From Anaerolineales bacterium (GTDB lineage: Bacteria > Chloroflexota > Anaerolineae > 4572-78 > J111): a DNA stretch of 16,231 nt. The DNA is taken from NCBI GenBank assembly GCA_012032575.1, contig JAAUSP010000113.1:1-16231 (forward strand), in the 5' to 3' direction. This document shows, one piece after another, positions 1-6,910 of the stretch. Under the pieces are notes generated by a model. The model made no database searches and had not been told where the DNA came from. It saw only the letters and a program-made list of their open reading frames with translations. A program made the translations under genes and the position numbers. Numbering within the stretch: position 1 is the stretch's first letter; every line of letters begins with the position of its first letter.

Positions 1-367
1 GTCGAGAAGATTCAGCTAACTGCTCGACGGTCACATCGTCCAGGAAGTCATTTTCGGTGCTGACAGCCACGACGAGCGCATCGGTGCCGACGCGGAACTC
101 GATGGGAGTGCGGCCAATGGCTTCGCAGGAGGCGATTTCTTCCTCTTTGATGGCGCGGGAGGCATTGGAGATGTCGGTTTCGCCGGCCACGCAGAAGCGC
201 TCGAAGCCAGCGCCAGTGCCGATGCTGTCAATGGTGATGTTGCCGGCATAGCCTTCATCCTGGAACCGTTCAGCCATCCGTTCAGTCAACGGGAAGACGG
301 TCGAGCTGCCCGCCGTGATGATGTCGCCCGTTACATCCAACGCATTCACTTCCGGCAACTTTACCCG
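1..367. repeat. Second copy of the 873-nt tandem PstS repeat (partial)
   Basis: Positions 1-367 repeat 874-1240 at a constant offset of 873 nt with only scattered substitutions, most of them silent or conservative. The copy is in frame with the first and is truncated by the window edge. Confidence 0.85.
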
Positions 368-1318
368 GCTCATGTTAACAGTGCCGTCTAACCAGGCTTG
401 TTTAGCCAGGTTGATGGAAGAGTCGGACGCGGGGAAGTAGCCGACATCGAGGATTTCTTCGTTGACGTAGGTCAGATAGAAGTTGATGAAGTCGGCCACC
501 TGGGGCTTGCTGGACATAATGTTGGCATCGGAATAGATGAACAACGGGCGAGCCAGGGGATAATCGCCGCTTTCGGCGGTTTCAGCGGTCGGGGCGACCC
601 CGCCGATGGAGAGGGCTTTGAGCGCACCCTGATTGGCCTGATAGTAAGCAAAACCAAAGTAGCCGATGGCATAGGGGCTGCCTTCGACACCCTGCACCAG
701 GACGTTGTCATCCTCGGACAGTTGCAGGTTTTCGGCGCTCAACAGGGGGGCTTCATCTTCGTCAAAGATTTCTTCGACGAAGTAATCGAAGGTGCCGCTG
801 TCGGTGCCGGGGCTGAAGCGCAGGATCGGCTCAGCCGGCCAGTCGGCCCGAACATCGGCCCAGGTGGCGGCGGTGGAGTAGGCCATCGCCAGTTCTTCCG
901 CGGTGATGTCGGTCAGAAAGTCGTTTTCGCTGCTGACCACCACGGCCAGCGCATCGGTGCCGACGCGGAACTCGACCGGGGTGCGGCCAATGGCTTCGCA
1001 GGAGGCGATTTCTTCCTCTTTGATGGCGCGGGAGGCATTGGAGATGTCGGTTTCGCCGGCCACGCAGAAGCGCTCGAAGCCAGCGCCGGTGCCGACGCTG
1101 TCAATGGTGATGTTGCCGGCATAGCCTTCGTCCTGGAACCGTTCAGCCATCCGCTCGGTCATGGGGAAGACGGTCGAGCTGCCCGCCGTGATGATGTCGC
1201 CCGTTACATCCAACGGGTTCACTTCCGGTAAAACGATACCCTGGCCCAGGGCCGCGCCGGGAAGCATCATTAAAACTACAAATATTAAAACCAACAAACC
1301 GAACAATTTTTTGTTCAT
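1..1318 (-). CDS. pstS: Tandem double-domain PstS-type phosphate-binding protein, 3' end cut by window
   Basis: Likely periplasmic or surface phosphate-binding component of the Pst ABC importer. The frame is open for 439 codons from ATG at 1318 to the window edge. Residues 1-26 form an export signal (MNKK, hydrophobic stretch, then small residues around AALG) with no lipobox. A full PstS unit follows at about residues 31-320. It contains the AGSSTVFP phosphate-loop motif at 45-52, GTGAGFERFC near 77-85 and a DISNASRA segment near 91-98. At residue 322 the sequence restarts with PEVN and repeats the same motifs at an exact offset of 291 residues (873 nt). There is no stop or signal peptide between units. 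DNA identity between copies is very high, with an identical stretch of roughly 100 nt around 111-216 versus 984-1089. GAGG precedes the ATG at usual spacing. PstS proteins normally have one such domain, so the tandem form is unusual. Function in phosphate binding is inferred from motifs; other PBP-like ligands are possible. Confidence 0.85.
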   Translation of the reverse strand, partial: MNKKLFGLLVLIFVVLMMLPGAALGQGIVLPEVNPLDVTGDIITAGSSTVFPMTERMAERFQDEGYAGNITIDSVGTGAGFERFCVAGETDISNASRAIKEEEIASCEAIGRTPVEFRVGTDALAVVVSSENDFLTDITAEELAMAYSTAATWADVRADWPAEPILRFSPGTDSGTFDYFVEEIFDEDEAPLLSAENLQLSEDDNVLVQGVEGSPYAIGYFGFAYYQANQGALKALSIGGVAPTAETAESGDYPLARPLFIYSDANIMSSKPQVADFINFYLTYVNEEILDVGYFPASDSSINLAKQAWLDGTVNMSRVKLPEVNALDVTGDIITAGSSTVFPLTERMAERFQDEGYAGNITIDSIGTGAGFERFCVAGETDISNASRAIKEEEIASCEAIGRTPIEFRVGTDALVVAVSTENDFLDDVTVEQLAESSR

Positions 1319-1331
1319 CGTGAAACCTCTT

Positions 1332-1427
1332 TCACTCCTTGAAATTTGATAGATTGGCCTGGTCGTCTTGAAGCAAAATGCTCAAGGTTCGTACTTGTTT
1401 AGCAGGGAGACTCTGCCCTACAGTCAA
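1332..1427 (-). CDS. Possible 31-codon leader ORF upstream of pstS
   Basis: A strong Shine-Dalgarno sequence (AAAGGAGG, about 1436-1443) is followed after about 7 nt by TTG at 1427 and an open frame of 31 codons ending in TGA at 1332-1334. The stop lies 13 nt before the pstS ATG, close enough for translational coupling. The peptide has no recognisable domain or membrane segment. The RBS is better than the one directly ahead of pstS. It could be a leader peptide, an upstream ORF that helps load ribosomes, or chance. Confidence 0.3.
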   Translation of the reverse strand: MTVGQSLPAKQVRTLSILLQDDQANLSNFKE

Positions 1428-1488
1428 TAAATAACCTCCTTTTTCCTTAAGTTCCGATAACTGGATTATTTAAACGAGGCTGAATACC

Positions 1489-1516
1489 CTAAAAGTTGGG
1501 CTAAGACAACTTTTAG
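1489..1516. repeat. Perfect 10-bp inverted repeat in the pstS leader
   Basis: CTAAAAGTTG (1489-1498) and CAACTTTTAG (1507-1516) are exact complements around an 8-nt loop. It would form a hairpin near the 5' end of the predicted pstS transcript. No U-run follows, so a stabilising 5' hairpin or an operator is more likely than a terminator. Confidence 0.55.
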
Positions 1517-1533
1517 AGTATAACCGAATGTTG

Positions 1534-1539
1534 ATTATA
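1534..1539 (-). promoter_or_regulatory. -10 box of the pstS promoter
   Basis: A perfect TATAAT lies on the minus strand immediately downstream of the 11-bp repeat array. There is no good -35 hexamer, as expected for an activator-dependent promoter. Predicted transcription start is near 1527, giving a 5' leader of about 210 nt. Confidence 0.5.
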
Positions 1540-1548
1540 TGGAGCGTT

Positions 1549-1609
1549 CTTTAACTGCAATTTAAGTGTCTGTTAAATACTCGTTAAGATTCTGTTAATA
1601 TTTTGTTAA
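1549..1609 (-). promoter_or_regulatory. Pho-box-like operator: six TTAA-cored hexamers at exact 11-bp spacing
   Basis: TTAA cores start at 1551, 1562, 1573, 1584, 1595 and 1606, always 11 bp apart. Read in the pstS direction the hexamers are TTAACA, TTAACA, TTAACG, TTAACA, TTAAAT and TTAAAG with 5-bp spacers. The proximal copies overlap the -35 position relative to the TATAAT at 1539-1534. Known PhoP boxes in Bacillus are TTAACA-like direct repeats with about 11-bp period. Together with the downstream phosphate-binding gene, a PhoP-type response regulator is the natural candidate. Confidence 0.7.
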
Positions 1610-1731
1610 GTAAACTGTTGGCATCGGTTTCCCTCCGCTGTTTATGAGGGGGTTACGGGTGGGTTAGACTATTTCCAGATTTTGGAATTGTCTACTGATA
1701 AGGGGGGCTGATGACTATTACTATCCCGCAC

Positions 1732-3204
1732 TCAGGCTATTAATTTCTCGGCAATTTTGGCCGATGATAGCACCCCCGGCAGGCCGGCCCCCGGATGGGT
1801 GCCAGCGCCGACAAAGTAGAGGTTGTCGAACTCTTCAGAGCGATTGTGGGGCCGGAACCAGGCCGATTGGGTCAAGATTGGCTCAACCGAGAAGGCGGAA
1901 CCGAGGTAGCTGTTGAGCGAGTTCTGGAAGTAGCGCGGGTCAATATGGTGCTCAACCACGATATTGGCCTGTAAATCGGGCAGGTAGTTGTCTTCCAAAA
2001 ACTGCATAATCCGATCGCGGTAGGGTTTGGCCGCCTGACTCCAATCCATGCCGGAGCCGAGGTGGGGCACCGGCGACAGCACATAAAAGGCTTCGCAGCC
2101 ATCCGGGGCCAGCGAACGGTCTGTGACGGTGGGCCAGTGCAGATAGAGCGAAAAATCGTCGGGGAGCTGTTTTTTGGCAAAAATGTCGTCCAGCAGCTCC
2201 CGGTAGCGCTCCCCTAAAATGATGTTATGGTGGACTAATTTGGTATCGGTGTAGCGCCGGTTGACTCCAAAATAGATTACAAATAGGGAGGGGCTGTAGC
2301 GCATTGTTTCGATTTTGCGGTTGGTATATTTGCGCCGGTGCGGCGCGGCGATGAGGCTGCGGTAGGTAAAAGCGACATCGGCATTGGAGACAATCACATC
2401 GGCCCGGTGAATTGTGCCATCGGCCAGACGAACTCCGGTCACGCGCCGGCCCGCCACCAGAATTTCGGTTACTTCGCAGTTGGTACAAATTTGCCCGCCC
2501 AGTTCCTCAAACAGCCGGCCCAACCCTTTGACAATCGTTCCGGTGCCGCCCATAGCATAGTGGACCCCCCACTCCCGTTCCAGGTAATGGATCAGAGCAT
2601 AGATCGAGGTGGTTTCAAACGGGTTGCCGCCAATCAGCAGGGGATGAAAAGAAAAACAGCGGCGCAGAAAATCATCCTGTACAAACTGCGAGACATATTT
2701 GTAAACACTCTTGTACGATTGCAGTTTGATCAGGTCGGGGGCCACGCGCAGCATGTCCAACGGGCTGAGAAAAGGTTGGTCAGATAATTCCACAAAGCCT
2801 TTTTCAAAAATGGCGCGCGTAGACTGGATAAATTTTTGATAACCGGCTTTGTCGGCCGGATTCCAGCGGTCAATTTCATTTAAAGTGAACTCAAGGCTGT
2901 CATTGTAGTCAAAATGGCGGCCCTGGTGATTAAAAATGCGATAAAAGGGCTGGCAGGGCGTCAGTTCAAAATAATCTTCGCGCCGCCGGCCGGCGGCCTG
3001 GAAGAGGTCATCAAACATAAACGGCGCGGTGATAACGGTTGGCCCGCTGTCAAAACGAAAGCCGTCCGTTTCATAAACGTAGGCCCGCCCGCCCAATTTA
3101 TCCCGTTTTTCAAAAAGTTGGACCTCGTGCCCCTGAATAGCCAAACGAATAGCAGCGGCTAATCCCCCAAAGCCGCTGCCAATAACCACAATCTGTTTTT
3201 TCAT
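1732..3204 (-). CDS. crtI: CrtI-type phytoene desaturase
   Basis: FAD-dependent carotene desaturase that introduces double bonds into phytoene on the way to lycopene- or neurosporene-type carotenoids, probably membrane-associated. The 490 residues are typical for the family. The N-terminal dinucleotide motif ([12 protein letters not shown], residues 7-18) is followed by the ELFEKR-like and LGGRA segments. The C-terminus has the carotenoid desaturase signature ([15 protein letters not shown], about residues 465-479). The start at 3204 has AAAGG about 6 nt upstream. It lies 52 nt downstream of hemA on the same strand, so the two are probably cotranscribed. A perfect TGAGCC/GGCTCA hairpin (3214-3228) sits in that gap just ahead of the RBS. 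Related desaturases (CrtD, CrtN) share these motifs, so the exact substrate is inferred, supported by crtB nearby. Confidence 0.88.
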   Translation of the reverse strand: MKKQIVVIGSGFGGLAAAIRLAIQGHEVQLFEKRDKLGGRAYVYETDGFRFDSGPTVITAPFMFDDLFQAAGRRREDYFELTPCQPFYRIFNHQGRHFDYNDSLEFTLNEIDRWNPADKAGYQKFIQSTRAIFEKGFVELSDQPFLSPLDMLRVAPDLIKLQSYKSVYKYVSQFVQDDFLRRCFSFHPLLIGGNPFETTSIYALIHYLEREWGVHYAMGGTGTIVKGLGRLFEELGGQICTNCEVTEILVAGRRVTGVRLADGTIHRADVIVSNADVAFTYRSLIAAPHRRKYTNRKIETMRYSPSLFVIYFGVNRRYTDTKLVHHNIILGERYRELLDDIFAKKQLPDDFSLYLHWPTVTDRSLAPDGCEAFYVLSPVPHLGSGMDWSQAAKPYRDRIMQFLEDNYLPDLQANIVVEHHIDPRYFQNSLNSYLGSAFSVEPILTQSAWFRPHNRSEEFDNLYFVGAGTHPGAGLPGVLSSAKIAEKLIA

Positions 3205-3213
3205 AATTACCTT

Positions 3214-3228
3214 TGAGCCGCCGGCTCA
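3214..3228. repeat. Intercistronic hairpin between hemA and crtI
   Basis: TGAGCC (3214-3219) and GGCTCA (3223-3228) pair exactly around a 3-nt loop, immediately upstream of the crtI RBS in the minus-strand transcript. It could stabilise a processed crtI mRNA or modulate initiation. Confidence 0.45.
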
Positions 3229-3256
3229 CCCCCGCGCAGGCGGTGTGAGTTTTTTA

Positions 3257-4564
3257 TTAAGACGTTCTGCTAATCTCCGGGGCTGCTTTGTCCAGGGCAA
3301 AGAGATGGCGCAGGGTGGTGATGTAGGCGGCGCCGTTGCCATGGGCTGCCTCTTTTTTGAGGCGGAGGGTTGGTTCATGCAGAATTTTGTTAATCAGCCG
3401 GTGCCCCATCGCGGCCACCATTTCCTGCTGAGCTTCGTCCAGGTCAAGGCGGTGAAAGAGGCGGTCAAGCTCGTTTTGGCATAAATGGTTGACCTGCTCG
3501 CGCAGACCGGTGATAGTTGAGACAACATCAAGCGAGGAAAGCCAGTCGAGGTAATGGGTTACTTCCTGGTCAATAATGGCTTCTACGCACGGAATTTGCG
3601 ATTCCCGCTCACGGACATTCTCATCGGTCTGGTTTTGCAAATCGTCAATATCGTGCAGGTGAACCTGAGGGATATCCCGCACATTGGGGTCAACGTCGCG
3701 GGGAACGGCGATATCAAGGATAAATAACGGGCGTTCGGGCCGGCTATCCATAACAGGCTGCAACAGGTCACGATTCAGGATAGTGTGCGGCGCGCCGGTC
3801 GAGGTAATGATAATATCCACCTCGGTCATGGCCTGCGGGAGCTGCTCGAAGGTGATGGCTCTGCCGCTCCAGGCCTGAGCCAACTGCATCGCATTATTGA
3901 AGGTCCGATTAGCCACGATAATGTCAGAAACACCTCGATTGAGCAGGGAGCGCGCAGCCGTTGCGCCCATCTCGCCCGCCCCAATCAGTAATACCTGACA
4001 TTTGGCTAGATCTCCCAATAAGCGGGTGGCCAGGCTGGCCGCTACGGAACTGATCGAAGAGGGGTTGACGCTGATAGTAGTTTCAGTGCGGGCGCGTTTG
4101 CCGGTATGGATGGCCGTTCTGAAAAGCATAGACAAAACGGTGCCGGCCGCCTGCTGCGAGAGGGCGGCCTCGTATGCCGTAGTAATCTGGCCCAGGATTT
4201 GCGGTTCACCGAGGACCATGGAATCCAGGCCCCCGGCCACGCGTAAAAGATGGCGAACGGCTTCGTCATTATGCAGGATATAGAGATAGGGGGTAAAAAG
4301 CGTGAGTGGAACATTACAGCTCTGGCTTAAAAACTTGACGATGCTCTCTTGAGCGATCTCAGGATTGTTCACCAGAGCATAAATTTCCATCCGGTTACAG
4401 GTCGAGAGAATAATGCCTTCTTTAACGTGGTCCAGATGAGCGTGCTCGTGGGTGGCATCAAAATGGGTCAACGCTGAACGAAGCATCGTAGGGTTAAAAG
4501 CCAAACGCTCTCGTACCTCAACCGGGGCAGTTTTATGATTGAGACCAACAAGCAGAATATACAT
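3257..4564 (-). CDS. hemA: Glutamyl-tRNA reductase
   Basis: Catalyses NADPH-dependent reduction of glutamyl-tRNA(Glu) to glutamate-1-semialdehyde, the first committed step of the C5 route to 5-aminolevulinate, and so feeds heme, cobalamin and bacteriochlorophyll. The 435 residues cover the full family length. The N-terminus reads LLVGLNHKTAPVEVRE, with the catalytic Cys56 in STCNRMEIY. The conserved GLDSMVLGEPQILGQ block and the NADP-binding GAGEMG motif follow, then a helical C-terminal dimerisation region. It is the first gene of the hemA-crtI pair. Putting the entry enzyme of tetrapyrrole synthesis beside pigment and electron-transfer genes suggests supply matched to photosynthesis. The RBS ahead of the ATG is weak. 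Confidence 0.96.
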   Translation of the reverse strand: MYILLVGLNHKTAPVEVRERLAFNPTMLRSALTHFDATHEHAHLDHVKEGIILSTCNRMEIYALVNNPEIAQESIVKFLSQSCNVPLTLFTPYLYILHNDEAVRHLLRVAGGLDSMVLGEPQILGQITTAYEAALSQQAAGTVLSMLFRTAIHTGKRARTETTISVNPSSISSVAASLATRLLGDLAKCQVLLIGAGEMGATAARSLLNRGVSDIIVANRTFNNAMQLAQAWSGRAITFEQLPQAMTEVDIIITSTGAPHTILNRDLLQPVMDSRPERPLFILDIAVPRDVDPNVRDIPQVHLHDIDDLQNQTDENVRERESQIPCVEAIIDQEVTHYLDWLSSLDVVSTITGLREQVNHLCQNELDRLFHRLDLDEAQQEMVAAMGHRLINKILHEPTLRLKKEAAHGNGAAYITTLRHLFALDKAAPEISRTS

Positions 4565-4772
4565 GGCTTAGATTACCGTCATTTCATCATTGAACTCGTA
4601 TCTTGCCAAACCCGCCTGGTCCAAAATTGAAAATAACAAACCCCTCCCTCGTTAAGTAAGGACGCTGAAAGTGATCGGATGGTGTTGTGAGGAGTAGTGC
4701 ATCCTCAGATGCCCAGTAATCTGTGGCATGACATCTGAGGATGCTGGATTTTCAAAGTTGGATCTGCCGAGA
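4565..4772. other. hemA upstream region
   Basis: A 208-nt gap between the auracyanin stop and hemA. It contains a perfect 13-bp inverted repeat (4699-4744). A weak minus-strand promoter candidate (TTGGAC at 4624-4619, GATACG at 4602-4597, 16-bp spacer) could serve hemA, with low certainty. Confidence 0.3.
4699..4744. terminator. Perfect 13-bp inverted repeat downstream of auracyanin, possible terminator
   Basis: GCATCCTCAGATG (4699-4711) and CATCTGAGGATGC (4732-4744) are exact complements with a 20-nt loop, starting about 29 nt past the auracyanin stop. The position fits a 3' hairpin protecting or ending that transcript. There is no U-tract on the minus strand, so classic intrinsic termination is not supported. 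A regulatory site upstream of hemA is the alternative. Confidence 0.4.
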
Positions 4773-5243
4773 CTACTTTACAATGAGTTTGCCCTGCATG
4801 CTGGGGTAGTGACCAGCCACGGTGCAGATAATTTTATATTCTCCGGGCAACGGCGCGGTAAGATCATAGCTGCCGGTTTTGCCAGCAGCGGTAAGGCCGG
4901 TTTGGGCCAGGATAATGTCCTTGTTATCTGCCTCGATAAAGGGTTCTGGCACTTCTGCGCCCTGTTTAACAATGGCCCAGTTATGTTCCAGCGCTCCATT
5001 ATTTTTGACATTGACTTTAATTTTAGCTCCGGCAGGAACTTCCCAGACGGGAGGCTTGGTAGCGTTATCGGGGGTTTTGCCGTAATAAATGTCGCCCTGT
5101 TCGATGTCAAGGGTGACGGCTTGGGCTTTAGGGGCTTCCGCCGGCGCTTTTTCTTCAATTTTTTGAGCGCCGCCCCCGCCGCCACATGCTGCCAGTAAAA
5201 TCGTGGCAATGATCGTTACAACAGTGATTACATAAAGTTTCAT
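4773..5243 (-). CDS. Auracyanin-type blue copper lipoprotein
   Basis: Type 1 copper electron carrier, expected to shuttle electrons from alternative complex III to the reaction-centre cytochrome in filamentous phototrophs. The 156-residue protein has an N-terminal hydrophobic signal ending in the lipobox LLAAC, with Cys20 as the lipid-anchored residue. A Gly-rich and Ala/Glu/Pro/Lys-rich tether of about 25 residues follows, then the cupredoxin domain. Candidate copper ligands are His87 (EHNWAIV), Cys140, His145 and Met149 (CTVAGHYPSM). GGAGGG lies upstream of the ATG at good spacing. It has its own near-consensus promoter (5283-5311). Auracyanin is a hallmark of Chloroflexota phototrophs. Plastocyanin-like proteins of non-phototrophs share the fold, but the context supports auracyanin. 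Confidence 0.88.
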   Translation of the reverse strand: MKLYVITVVTIIATILLAACGGGGGAQKIEEKAPAEAPKAQAVTLDIEQGDIYYGKTPDNATKPPVWEVPAGAKIKVNVKNNGALEHNWAIVKQGAEVPEPFIEADNKDIILAQTGLTAAGKTGSYDLTAPLPGEYKIICTVAGHYPSMQGKLIVK

Positions 5244-5282
5244 TAGGACCCTCCATTGGATTATGAGTTAATGACACGTCTT

Positions 5283-5311
5283 ATTAAAGCAAAAGTCTAA
5301 ATGAATGTCAA
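5283..5311 (-). promoter_or_regulatory. Sigma70-type promoter of the auracyanin gene
   Basis: On the minus strand TTGACA (5311-5306) is separated by exactly 17 bp from TTTAAT (5288-5283). Transcription would start near 5276, about 33 nt before the ATG at 5243. The -35 lies inside the third copy of an 11-bp direct repeat. Confidence 0.65.
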
Positions 5312-5334
5312 ATTATTGTTGAATTTATGTTGAA
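5306..5334 (-). promoter_or_regulatory. Three 11-bp direct repeats overlapping the auracyanin -35 (CarH-type operator candidate)
   Basis: Read on the minus strand, TTCAACA (5334-5328), TTCAACA (5323-5317) and TTTGACA (5312-5306) are spaced exactly 11 bp apart with 4-nt spacers. Each contains T-n-n-ACA. From memory, the characterised Thermus CarH operator is a set of three 11-bp direct repeats with a T-nn-ACA core overlapping -35. A CarH-like regulator is encoded at 8060-9411, so it is the leading candidate. The link is inference. Confidence 0.5.
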
Positions 5335-5362
5335 GATTAGGGCTGTTTTTTGCCTTTTTTGA

Positions 5363-5383
5363 GCGCTGTTTAAGCGACAGCGC
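5363..5383. repeat. Hairpin embracing the pucC stop codon
   Basis: GCGCTGT (5363-5369) and ACAGCGC (5377-5383) pair exactly around a 7-nt loop containing the pucC TAA stop (5370-5372). Reading along the minus-strand transcript it is followed by A-runs rather than U-runs, so termination is not supported. mRNA 3'-end protection is possible. Confidence 0.4.
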
Positions 5384-6755
5384 CCGCTTCCATGGCTCGC
5401 AAGGTGTCGGCCTGGGTGAGATGGGTGTGGACCTCCTGAAAACGGGCAATACTAATGCGCCACAAAAGGAGGGTTGCCAGGAGCATACCGATTGCTTCGA
5501 CGCCAAAGATAAGGCAGTAAGCCAGATTTGGGCTTAAAAAACCCGTTTCGATCAACCCCGTATGCAAAGCTCCGCCGCCAAAAGCCGCGATACCGGTGCC
5601 AAAAGCCTGGGCCACTCCCCACAAGCCCATAAACAGGCCGGTGGCCCCTTCGATGGTCATATCCATCATCAGCGAAAGCGCGCCGACGTTGAAGACGCCG
5701 GTAAATAATCCCATCATCACCAGGGCCGGGCTTACCAGGCTTTGCTGCCGGGTGAGGGCGGCCAGGGCTAAAAACAACATGCCCAGCGCTGTCCCCAAAC
5801 TCCCAACCAGGGCGATGGTGCGTTTTTTGAGCGAAAAGATGGCGCTAATCGCTCCCATCAGCAGCATCCCGGCCAGCACTCCGCCGCCCCAAATGGGTTG
5901 AAATTTCGTCGTTCCCGCCACCGACAGTCCGAAGACCTCAGCGCCAAATACCTCCAGGATATTATCCTGCAAAAAGATAGAGAAGATGGCTGCAAAGATA
6001 AAGGTAAAAAAATCGCGGGCCTGGGAATTCTCAGTGAGAATTTTTAGGGCTACCTGGATGGAGTTTCCCTCTGGAGTAACTTTTTTAGCCTGTTTAACGA
6101 TTTTAGCCAACTCTTCTCCCTTCAATCGCTTCTCCAGGCCAACCGTGCCAAGCAACATGGACCCGATCACAATAAAAGGCGTGAGGTTGTACAACCACTG
6201 CATTGCCGCAAAACTGTACTCCTGGCGGACAATGTTAAAAATAATGGCGGCTATAATGGTGCTGATAATGGTGAAGGTCCAGACGACAGAAATGACCGCG
6301 CCGCGATAGTGCGGCGCGGTCACTTCGGCGATGAGGGCATGGTGAGCATCACCAATAACGCCAATAGCAATGCCGTAAATAAAAAGCAGGCCAAAGCCGG
6401 CGGCGAAGGCTAGATTAGAACCCTGACTCATGGCGTGGGCCACAGAAGGCAGCGCCACAAAAATCAAACTGCCGGCAATGCCGCTCAGCAACAAATAGGA
6501 GGTCCGGCGCAGCCCAAAAATGGGGTAGCGGTCGCCAATTCGACCCGCAATTACCTGAAACGGCGACAAGAAATGATGCATCGCCAGCATGGCCGTAATC
6601 ACCACAGCCGTAATCCCTAATTCGACAATAGCGATACGATTGAAGTCAATCGTGAGGAGGGCAAACATCCAGCCCACGCCCAGCTTGGGCAGAGCCAGCC
6701 GTATTGTTTTGAATGCTACTTGAAAAAAGGCGAGGCTTTTGGTGACTTTAGCCAT
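5370..6755 (-). CDS. pucC: PucC-family MFS protein (bacteriochlorophyll delivery / LH assembly)
   Basis: Polytopic inner-membrane protein of the PucC/LhaA/Bch2 branch of the major facilitator superfamily, implicated in pigment delivery to and assembly of light-harvesting complexes. The preferred start is ATG at 6755 (MAKVTKSL, 461 residues), preceded by AAAGGAG. A TTG 39 nt upstream lacks an RBS. Sequence features include LGVGWMFALLTIDFNRIAIVEL, the AGRIGDRYPIFGLRR cytoplasmic loop, a GDAHHALIAE segment and multiple hydrophobic helices to the C-terminus. Family assignment rests on this conserved N-terminal pattern and on context. It is divergent from crtB and lies 126 nt upstream of auracyanin on the same strand. 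The 150-nt mRNA leader is unusually rich in complementary segments (6785-6868). Confidence 0.82.
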   Translation of the reverse strand: MAKVTKSLAFFQVAFKTIRLALPKLGVGWMFALLTIDFNRIAIVELGITAVVITAMLAMHHFLSPFQVIAGRIGDRYPIFGLRRTSYLLLSGIAGSLIFVALPSVAHAMSQGSNLAFAAGFGLLFIYGIAIGVIGDAHHALIAEVTAPHYRGAVISVVWTFTIISTIIAAIIFNIVRQEYSFAAMQWLYNLTPFIVIGSMLLGTVGLEKRLKGEELAKIVKQAKKVTPEGNSIQVALKILTENSQARDFFTFIFAAIFSIFLQDNILEVFGAEVFGLSVAGTTKFQPIWGGGVLAGMLLMGAISAIFSLKKRTIALVGSLGTALGMLFLALAALTRQQSLVSPALVMMGLFTGVFNVGALSLMMDMTIEGATGLFMGLWGVAQAFGTGIAAFGGGALHTGLIETGFLSPNLAYCLIFGVEAIGMLLATLLLWRISIARFQEVHTHLTQADTLRAMEAGAVA

Positions 6756-6784
6756 CAGTAAACCAACTCCTTTGTTAATAACCC

Positions 6785-6868
6785 TCACCCTCAACTACAG
6801 GAGCCAGGCTAAAGATATCCACCACATTGAGTGCTTTTCCCAAAAATGGACTGAGGGTGACCAATGTG
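6785..6868 (-). promoter_or_regulatory. Interleaved inverted repeats in the pucC leader (possible RNA pseudoknot)
   Basis: In the pucC leader CAATGTG/CACATTG (6862-6868 with 6823-6829; nine pairs if G-U is allowed) forms one stem. Its loop carries TCACCCTCA (plus strand TGAGGGTGA, 6852-6860), which is complementary to a 9-nt segment 3' of the stem (6785-6793). The order b'-a'-b-a is that of an H-type pseudoknot. The last strand ends about 10 nt before the SD. Confidence 0.35.
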
Positions 6869-6910
6869 ATCTGTACGATCATCCTGCTGAACACCGGCGA
6901 ACAAGCGCCT

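Larger units (their letters stand above)
1319..1731. other. Intergenic region between crtI 3' end and pstS: promoter, Pho-like array and leader
   Basis: This 413-nt, AT-rich stretch holds, from right to left, the 3' flank of crtI, an 11-bp-phased TTAA array (1549-1609), a TATAAT -10 (1534-1539), a perfect 10-bp inverted repeat (1489-1516) and the possible leader ORF (1332-1427). A weak CCCTC/GAGGG hairpin at 1631-1650 has no U-tract on either strand, so I do not call it a terminator. Confidence 0.6.

Noticed and set aside
398..1231. Long plus-strand open frame of 277 codons
   Set aside because: It is the shadow of the minus-strand tandem PstS gene. The protein is low-complexity and matches no family, whereas the opposite strand has clear PstS motifs.
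1..1240. Tandem DNA repeat as a mobile element
   Set aside because: The 873-nt period equals one in-frame PstS domain and there is no transposase, terminal repeat or target duplication.
2338..2787. Plus-strand frame within crtI
   Set aside because: Shadow of the desaturase gene, without family features or RBS.
4728..5198. Plus-strand frame opposite auracyanin
   Set aside because: It is a shadow frame. The minus strand has the lipobox, copper ligands and RBS.
5363..5383. Intrinsic terminator of pucC
   Set aside because: The stem is good, but the RNA downstream on the minus strand is A-rich, not U-rich.
6756..6905. Cobalamin riboswitch in the pucC leader
   Set aside because: No B12-box-like conserved core was recognised, and the leader is short for that class.
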